Origin: CAIYRG01 sp964446945
GTDB lineage: Bacteria > Pseudomonadota > Alphaproteobacteria > Micropepsales > Micropepsaceae
Direction: 5' to 3'
Assembly: GCA_964446945.1 (NCBI GenBank)
Contig: CAYUQO010000007.1
Location: 123,200 to 187,199 of the forward strand
Length of the DNA: 64,000 nt
Of the stretch, positions 33,624 to 42,600 are shown piece by piece; position 1 is the stretch's first letter; each line of letters opens with the position of its first letter. The notes beneath the pieces are model-generated. The model had not been told where the DNA came from. It did not search any database and saw nothing but the letters and a program-made list of their open reading frames with translations. The translations under genes were made by a program, and so were the position numbers.

Positions 33624-36600
33624 CTAGTGGAAAATGGCACCGGACAAGTTGGCCCCCGCCAGGTTCGCATCTGTGAAGTTGGCTCCAAAGAGCGTGGCGC
33701 CACTAAGGTTAACGCCGGCAAGATTCGCACCGGTGAAATTCGCGCCGGTGAGATTCGCACCCTTCAGGTTTGCTCCGGACAAATCGTAGCCCGCGAGGTT
33801 TCTTCCCGACAGGTTCATGCCGGACAAGTTCTGTCCGGCCAAACTGGTTCCAAGTGTAAGCGTCGGCACTGTGTAGCTCGACACCGTCGAGACCGTCGCC
33901 CCGGTGAGGACCGCGCCATGCAGATTGGCGCCCGTGAGAACGGTATTGCTGAGATTCGCGTCGGTCAGGTTGGTCTTGTGGAGATTGGCTCCAGCCAGAT
34001 CAGCCCCGGAAAAATCAACGCCGCCCAAGTCGTCCAGATTCCAGTTGGTTGCAGAAAGGTTGCCGCCGGCCAGTGTCACCGCATAATTGATCGTCAATGC
34101 AGTCGCGTTTGTGGCCGCCTGCTCAAACACATAATTGCCGTGTTTGGCCGCCAGACCCGAGCCGTTGACAGCGTACTGACCCGGTGCACTCGAGGCGGCT
34201 GCATTGGTCGCAAAAATCGTTGTTCCGCTGGTGGCGTTCGAAAGATTTTCGCCCGCAACGAAGCCACTCACGGTCCCGCCGACGGTCGGGATGGACTGGG
34301 AATAGAGGATGGATTGCGCATCCGCGACATAAATGAGCGTCGCGGGAGTGATCGTCCCGGACGCCGTATTGGTCGTCACATGGTAATTCGCCGGATCAGA
34401 CAAAACGAATGAGGCAACCGACAGCGTCGTCGCGCCTGCTACATCCTTGCTGTCGTAGGTTTGCGTCAACCCGGTAAGGCTGTCGCCCGCAACGAGGCCG
34501 GTGTATGTCGGCATCAGGCTGGACGAAGTCGTTCCGTCATACACCTTGTTTCCACGCGTAGCAGTTATGGTGAGAGAAGCCGGCGTGACGCTCAGCGAAT
34601 TTCCGGTGAAAGCGATCGTGTAATTGCCATTCGCGGCGAGGTTGCCCTGATTTATCGCGTAGGTTCCGACATTCTCACCCGCAGCGCGCGCAAGGCGGCC
34701 GGTCAGGACTGAAGTCGCAGTGTCATTGACCACCACCCCATCGACTGTAGCGTTCACCAGGCCTGACGCGCGGTAGGTCAGGCCCGGATCACTCGTGCCG
34801 TACACTTTGGTTCCGGAATTCGCGGTCACTGTCAGCGTGGCAGGAGCGATGCTCAGCAGACTGCTGGTGAAGGCGATGGTGTAATTGCGATTCGCGGCGA
34901 GGTTGCCCTGAGTGACCGTGTAGCTGCCGGCGCTCTCACCCGCCGCGCGCGCAAGGCGGCCGGTGAGGACCGACGCCGCCGTGTCGTTGATCGCGATGCC
35001 ATCGGCAGTCCCGGTGACGAGGCCCGCGGTGGCGTAAGTCAGCGCCGGATCATTATCGCCATAGGTTTTGCTGTTCGGAAGGGCAGCCACGGTCAACGTC
35101 ACGGGATTGACCGCCAGGTTGCTGCCGGTGAAGGTCATGACGTAATTGGAATTGGCGGCCAGCGTGCCCTGATTGATAGCATATCCGCCAACCTGTTCAC
35201 CGCCGAATGTCCCGTAGCCAGCGCGTGCGAGACTGCCGGTGATGGCGGATGCCGTGGTGTCGTTGATCACAACACCATCCACCGTCGCGCTCACCAGGCC
35301 CGACGCATCGTAGGTCAGCGCCGGATCACTGCTGCCATAGTTTTTGCTTTGCAAACGCGCGGCCACGGTCAAATTCGCCGGAGTGATGTTCAAGGAATTG
35401 CCGGTGAAGTTGATCGTGTAATTACCGTTCGCGGCGAGACTGCCCTGGCCGATCGTGTAGCTGCCGGTGTTCTCGCCCGCAGGACGCGCAAGGCTGCCGG
35501 TCAGGACGGTGCCTACTGTGTCGTTGACCGCAACTCCATCGACGGTCGCGTTCACCAGGCCGGACGTGGTGTAGGCCAGCGCCGGATCATTGTTGCCATA
35601 GGTTTTGCTTTCCGCACTGGCAGCCACGGTCAGCGCCGCGGGAGAGATGCTCAGCGCATTGCCGGTGAAGGCGATGGTGTAATTGCCATTCGCGGCGAGG
35701 CTACCCTGGCCGATCGCATAGCTGCCGGCATTCTCGCCCGCACCACGCGTAAGGCGGCCGCTGAGCACGGATGCCGCGGTGTCATTGATCACGGTTCCAT
35801 CCACCGTCGCATTCACCAGACCCGAAGTGCTGTAGGTGAGAGCCGGGTCGGTGGTGCCGTATGTTTTACCTTCAGAATTGGCGGCGACGGTGAGCGTCGC
35901 TGGGGTGACGCTCAGCGAATTACCGGTGAAAGCGATGGCGTAGTTGCTGGCCGCGAGGCTGCCCTGGCCGATCGCATAGTTGCCGGCGCTCTCACCGGCG
36001 CTACGTGCGAGGCTGCCCGTGAGGGAAGATGCTGCCGTGTCGTTGATCGCAACCCCATCGGCTGTCGAATGCACGAAGCCCGAGGCGTCGTAGGTCAGTG
36101 CCGGGTCACTCGTGCCGTAGGTTTTGGTTTTGGAATGGGCTGCGACAGTCAGTGAGGCCGGGCTGATCGCCAGATTGCTGCCGGTAAAGACGATCGCATA
36201 ATTTGAATTGCTGGCGAGTGTGCCCTGATTAATGGCATGGCCGCCCGCCTGTTCGCCGGCGAGAGTGCCATAGCCGTCGCGCGACAGAGCACCAGTAAGG
36301 ACCGAGGCGGCAGTGTCGGTGATGGATGTACCGTCGACCGTCGTGTTCACCAGGCCAGACGCGGTGTAGGTCAGCGCCGGATCATTGCTGCCATAGGCTT
36401 TGCTCTTCGCATCCGCAGTGACCGTGAGGGTCGCCGGGGCGATATTCAGAGAATTGCCGGTGAAGGCGATGTTGTAATTGCCGTTCGCAGCGAGGTTACC
36501 CCTGGTGATTGTATAGCCGCCGGTGTTCTCGCCCGCAGCACGCGCGAGGCTGCCGGTAAGAACCGTCGCCGCCGTATCGTTGATCGCAACCCCGTCAACT

Positions 36601-39600
36601 GGACCGCTCACCAGGCCCGAGGTCGTGTAGGTCAGCGCCGGATCATTGGTGCCATAGATCTTGCTGCGCCCATTAGCGGTGACGTTGAGCGTCGCCGGAG
36701 TGATGCTCAGCGAATTGCCGGTGAAGGAGATCGCGTAATTATTCGAGGCGAGATTGCCCTGGGTGATCGCGTAGCTGCCGGAATTCTCACCTGCCGCGCG
36801 CCCAAGGGCACCGGTGAAGGCGGACGCCGCGGTATCGTGGATCGCCGTTCCGTCGACCGTCGCGTTCACGAGACCCGAAGTGCTGTAGGTCAGCGCCGGA
36901 TCATTGTTGCCATAGGTTTTGCTCCGCGCATCGGCGGTGACGCTGAGCGCCGCCGGAGTGATGTTCAGCGAATTGCCGATGAAGGCAATGGCGTAATTGC
37001 CGTTTGTGGCGAGGCTGCCCTGACCGATTGCGTAGCTGCCGGCATTCTCGCCGGCAGTGCGCCCAAGACTGCCATTGAGCACGGATGCCGCCGTATCGTT
37101 GATCGCCGTTCCATCGGCGATCGCGTTCACAAAACCGGACGCGGTGTAGGTCAGTGATGGATCATTGGTGCCATAGATTTTGCTGCGCCCATCAGCTTTG
37201 ACCGTGAGTGGCGCCGGAACGATATTTAGCGAGCTGCCGGTGAAGGCGAAGTGGTAATTGCCGTTCGCGGCGAGGCTGCCCTGCGTAATCGCGTAGCTGC
37301 CGGCATTCTCGCCCGCAGCGCGCGCAAGGCTGCCGGTGAAGACGGACGCCGGGGTGTCATTAATCGCAACACCATCGATGACACCATCCACCAGTTGCGA
37401 CGCGTCATAGCCGAGCGCCGGATCATTGTTGCCATAGGTTTTGGTCCGCGAGTAGGCCGTGACCAGGGCGGTCGCCGGAGTGATGCTCTGCGTACTGCCG
37501 ATGAAGGCGATGGTGTAATTGTCATTCGCGGTAAGGCTGCCCTGGGTGATCGCGTAGCTGCCGGCCTGTTCACCAGCCAGCGTGCCGTAGCCCGCGCGTG
37601 ACAGACCGCCGCTCAGGACCGACCCGGCCGTGTCGTTGATCACAACGCCGTCGACGGTGGTGTTCACAAAACTCGACGTAGTGTAGGTCAGCGCCGGATC
37701 ATGGGCGCCGTAGACCTTGCTTCGCGCATCAGCGGTGACCGTGAGCGTCTTCGGGCTGATGCTCAGCGAATTGCCCGTGAAGGCGATCGCATAGTTATTG
37801 TTCGCGGCGAGGCTGCCCTGGCCGATGGCGTAGCTGCCGGCGTTCTCGCCCGCGTTACGCGCAAGACTGCCGGACAACACGGTTGCAACGCTGTCGCCGC
37901 TTTGCAGTCCGGACACCGAATAGGTCAGCCCAGGATCTGACGTTCCGTACAGTTTGGATTGCCCATTGACCGTGACGTTCAGGCTCGCCGGAGTGATGTT
38001 CAGTGCATTCCCTGTGAAGTCGATCGTGTAGTTGCGGTTGGCGGCGAGGCTGCCCTGCGTAATCGCGTAGCTGCCGGCATTCTCGCCCGTAGCGCGCGCA
38101 AGACTGCCGGTGAGAACGGACCCGGCGGAATCGTTGATTGCCGCTCCATCGACCGTGGCGTTCACCAGACCCGACGTGGTGTAGGTCAGCGCCGGATCGT
38201 GGCTGCCATAGGTCTTGTTCCGCCCATCAGCAGTGACGCTGAGTGTCGCCGGGTTGATGTTCAGTGTACTGCTGGCGAGAGCGACCGTGTAATTGCTGGT
38301 GGCCGCAAGGCTGCCCTGGGTGATCGCATAACTGCCAACCTGTTCGCCGGCCGAAGTCCCGTAACCGGCGCGTGACAGACTGCCGCTCAGCACCGATGCT
38401 GCCGTGTCGTGGATCGCGATACCGTCGACGGTACCATTCACCAATTGCGACACGTCATAGCCGAGTGCCGGATCGGTGTTGCCATACACCTTGCTGCGCG
38501 AATAGGGCGAGATCAGGACTGTCGCCGGAGTGATGCTCTGCGTATTGCCGATGAAGGCGATGGTGTAATTGCCGTTCGCGGCAAGGCTACCCTGAGAGAT
38601 TGCATAGCTGCCGACGTTCTCGCCTGCAGCGCGCGCGAGACCGCCGGAGAGCACCGAGTCCACCGTGTCGTTGATCGCAAATCCGTCGACGGTGGCGTTG
38701 ACCAGGCCGGACGTGGCGTAAGTCAGTGCCGGATCATTGCTGCCATAGACCTTGCTTCGCGCATCAGCGGAGACCGTGAGCGTCCTCGGGGTGATGCTCA
38801 GCGAATTACCATCGAAGGCGGCGATCGTGTAATTGCTGTTCGCGGCGAGGCTGCCCTGGCCGATCGCGTAGCTGCCGGCGTTCTCGCCTCCTGCGCGCGC
38901 GAGGCTGCCGGAAAGCACTGTTGCCGCGGTGTCATGGATTGCAACGCCGTCGATAGTGGCGTTCACCAGGCCGGACGCGTTGTAGGTCAGTGCCGGATCG
39001 TTACTGCCATAGGATTTGCTCCGCCCATCCGCGGTGACCGTGAGTGTCGCCGGACTGATGTTCAGTGAATTGCCGGTGAAGGCGATGGTGTAATTATTCG
39101 CCGCAAGATTGCCCTGGGTGATGGCGTAGCTGCCGGCATTCTCACCCGCAGCGCGTGCAAGGCTGCCGGTGAAGACGGAGGCCGCCGTGTCGTGAATCGT
39201 CACACCGTCGACGATGCCATATACCAATTGCGAGGCGTCATAGTCGAGCGCCGGATCATTATTGCCGTACGTCTTGGTCCGCGAATGGGCGCTGACCACG
39301 GCTGTCGCCGGAGTGATGCTCTGCGCATTGCCGGTGAAGGCGATGGTGTAATTGCCGTTCGCGGTAAGGCTGCCCTGGTTGATCGCGTAGCTGCCGACCT
39401 GTTCGCCAGCCAGCGTGCCGTAGCCGGCTCGCGACAGGCCACCGGAAAGCACCGAGTCCGCCGTGTCATTGATCGCAAAGCCGTCTACGGTAGCATTGAC
39501 CAGGCCGGACGTGGTGTAGGTCAGTGTCGGATCATTGCCGCCATAGGCTTTGCTTTGTGGACGGGCGGTCACAGTCAACGCCGCCGGAGCTATGTTCAGC

Positions 39601-42600
39601 GAATTGCCGGCGAAGGCGATCGCGTAATTATTGTTCGCGGCGAGGCTTCCCTGGTTGATCGCATAACTGCCGGCGTTCTCGCCCGCATCACGCGCAAGGC
39701 TGCCGGTCAGGACGGATGCCGCAGTATCGTTGATCGCAATTCCATCAATAGTCGCGTGCACCAGACCCGAAGTGCTGTAGGTCAGTCCCGGATCGGATGT
39801 TCCGTATGTCTTGGATTGTCGATTGGCCGTGACAGTCAGTGAGGCTGGAGAGATGCTGAGCGCATCGCCGTTGAAGCTGATGGTGTAGTCACCGTTCGCG
39901 GCGAGGCTACCCTGGGTGATTGCGTAGCTACCGGTATTCTCGCCCGCAGCGCGCGCAAGGCTGCCAGTCAGGGCGGACGCTGCCGTGTCATTGAGCGCTA
40001 TCCCGTCGACGGTGGCGTTTACAAAACCGGACGTGGTGTAAGTCAGCGCCGGATCGTTGCTGCCATAAATCTTGTTCTGCCCATTGGCGGTGACGGTGAG
40101 TGTCGTCGGAGTGATGTTCAGCGTACTGGCGGCAAGGCCCACGGTGTAATTACTCGTCGCGGCGAGGCTGCCCTGGGTGATCGCATAGCTGCCAACCTGC
40201 TCGCCGGCGAGCGTCCCGTAGCCGGCACGTGACAGGCTGCCGCTCAGCACCGATCCCGCCGTGTCGTTGATCGCGACGCCATCGACGATGCCATTCACCA
40301 ATTGCGACACGTCATAGCCGAACGCCGGATCACTGTTGCCGTAAACCTTCCTCCGCGCGTACGGCGAGATCAGGACTGTCGCCGGAGTGATGCTCAGCGA
40401 ATTGCCGGTGAAGGCGATGGTGTAATCGCCATTCGCCGTGAGGCTGCCCTGGGTGATCGCATAGCGACCAACCTGTTCGCCGGCGAGCGTCCCGTAGGCG
40501 GCGCGTGACAGAACACCGTTCAGTACCGAGTCCGCCGTGTCGTTGATCGCGAAGCCGTCTACAGTGGCATTGACCAGGCCAGACGTGCTGTACGTCAGTG
40601 TCGGATCATTGCCGCCATAGGTCTTGCTCAGCGCATTGGCCGTCAGCGTGAGTATTGCGGGAGTGATGCTCAGCGAATTGCCGGTGAAGGCGGTTAGCGT
40701 GTAATTGTTGTTCGCGGCGAGGTTGCCCTGGCTGATCGCGTAGCTGCCGGTGTTCTCGCCTCCAGCGCGCGCAAGGCTGCCGGTGAAGACCGACGCCGCA
40801 GTATCGTTGATGCTAACCCCATCGACGGTCGCGTTCACCAGACCCGAAGTGCTAAAGCTCAGCACCGGATCGGACGTTCCGTATACTTTCGATTGCGGAT
40901 TGGCCGTGACGGTCAGCGAGGCCGGAGTGATGCTCAGCAAACTCCCGGTAAAGTCGATGCTGTAATTGTTCGCCGCGAGACTGCCCTGCGTGATTGCATA
41001 GCTGCCAACCTGCTCGCCGGCGAGGGTTCCATAGCCGGCGCGCGACAGACTGCCGGTCAGGGCAGAGGCCGCCGTATCATTGAGCGCTACTCCATCGACG
41101 GTGGCATTCACAAAGCCGGAAGTCGTGTAGGTCAGCGCCGGATCGTTGCTGCCATAAATCTTGTTCTGCCCATTGGCGGTGACGGTGAGTGTCGTCGGAG
41201 TGATGTTCAGCGTACTGGCGGCAAGGCCCACGGTGTAATTACTCGTCGCGGCGAGGCTGCCCTGGGTGATCGCATAGCTGCCAACCTGCTCGCCGGCGAG
41301 CGTCCCGTACCCGGCGCGCGACAGGCTGCCGCTCAGCACCGATCCCGCCGTGTCGTTGATCGCGACGCCATCGACGATGCCATTCACCAATTGCGACACG
41401 TCATAGCCGAACGCCGGATCACTGTTGCCGTAAACCTTCCTCCGCGCGTACGGCGAGATCAGGACTGTCGCCGGAGTGATGCTCAGCGAATTGCCGGTGA
41501 AGGCGATGGTGTAATCGCCATTCGCCGTGAGGCTGCCCTGGGTGATCGCATAGCGACCAACCTGTTCGCCGGCGAGCGTCCCGTAGGCGGCGCGTGACAG
41601 AACACCGTTCAGTACCGAGTCCGCCGTGTCGTTGATCGCGAAGCCGTCTACAGTGGCATTGACCAGGCCAGACGTGCTGTACGTCAGTGTCGGATCATTG
41701 CCGCCATAGGTCTTGCTCAGCGCATTGGCCGTCAGCGTGAGTATTGCGGGAGTGATGCTCAGCGAATTGCCGGTGAAGGCGGTTAGCGTGTAATTGTTGT
41801 TCGCGGCGAGGTTGCCCTGGCTGATCGCGTAGCTGCCGGTGTTCTCGCCTCCAGCGCGCGCAAGGCTGCCGGTGAAGACCGACGCCGCAGTATCGTTGAT
41901 GCTAACCCCATCGACGGTCGCGTTCACCAGACCCGAAGTGCTAAAGCTCAGCACCGGATCGGATGTTCCGTATACTTTCGATTGCGGATTGGCCGTCACG
42001 GTCACATTCGCCGGAGTGATGCTCAGCGCACTGCCGGTAAAGTCGATGCTGTAATTGCTCGCCGCGAGGCTGCCCTGCGTGATCCCGTAGCTGCCGGTAT
42101 TCTCGCCCGCGGCACGCGCCAGTCTGCCGGTCAGGACGGATGCCGTGTCGTTGATGACAACACCATCGGCGACACTGTTCCTCAATCCATCCAGGCTGTA
42201 GGTGAAGACCGGATCGCCCGTACCATAGACCTTGGTCGCGGAATGGGCCGTAACGCTGAGGGTCGCCGGATTGATGTTGAGCGTACTGGCGGCAATGGAG
42301 ACGTTGTAATCGCTGTTCGCGACAAGGCTGCCCTGGGTGATCGCATAGCTGCCAACCTGCTCGCCGGCGAGCGTCCCGTAGCCCGCGCGCGACAGGCTGC
42401 CGCTGATTATCGATGGCGTGTCCTGGATCACGACACCATCGACGACGCCATACACCAGTTGCGACACGTCATAGCCGAATGCCGGATCGTTGTTGCCGTA
42501 AACCTTGTTCCGCATATAGGGCGAGATCAGAACTGTCGCCGGAGTGATGCTCAGTGTACTGCCGGCAAGGGCGATGGTGTAATTGCCGTTCGTAACAAGG

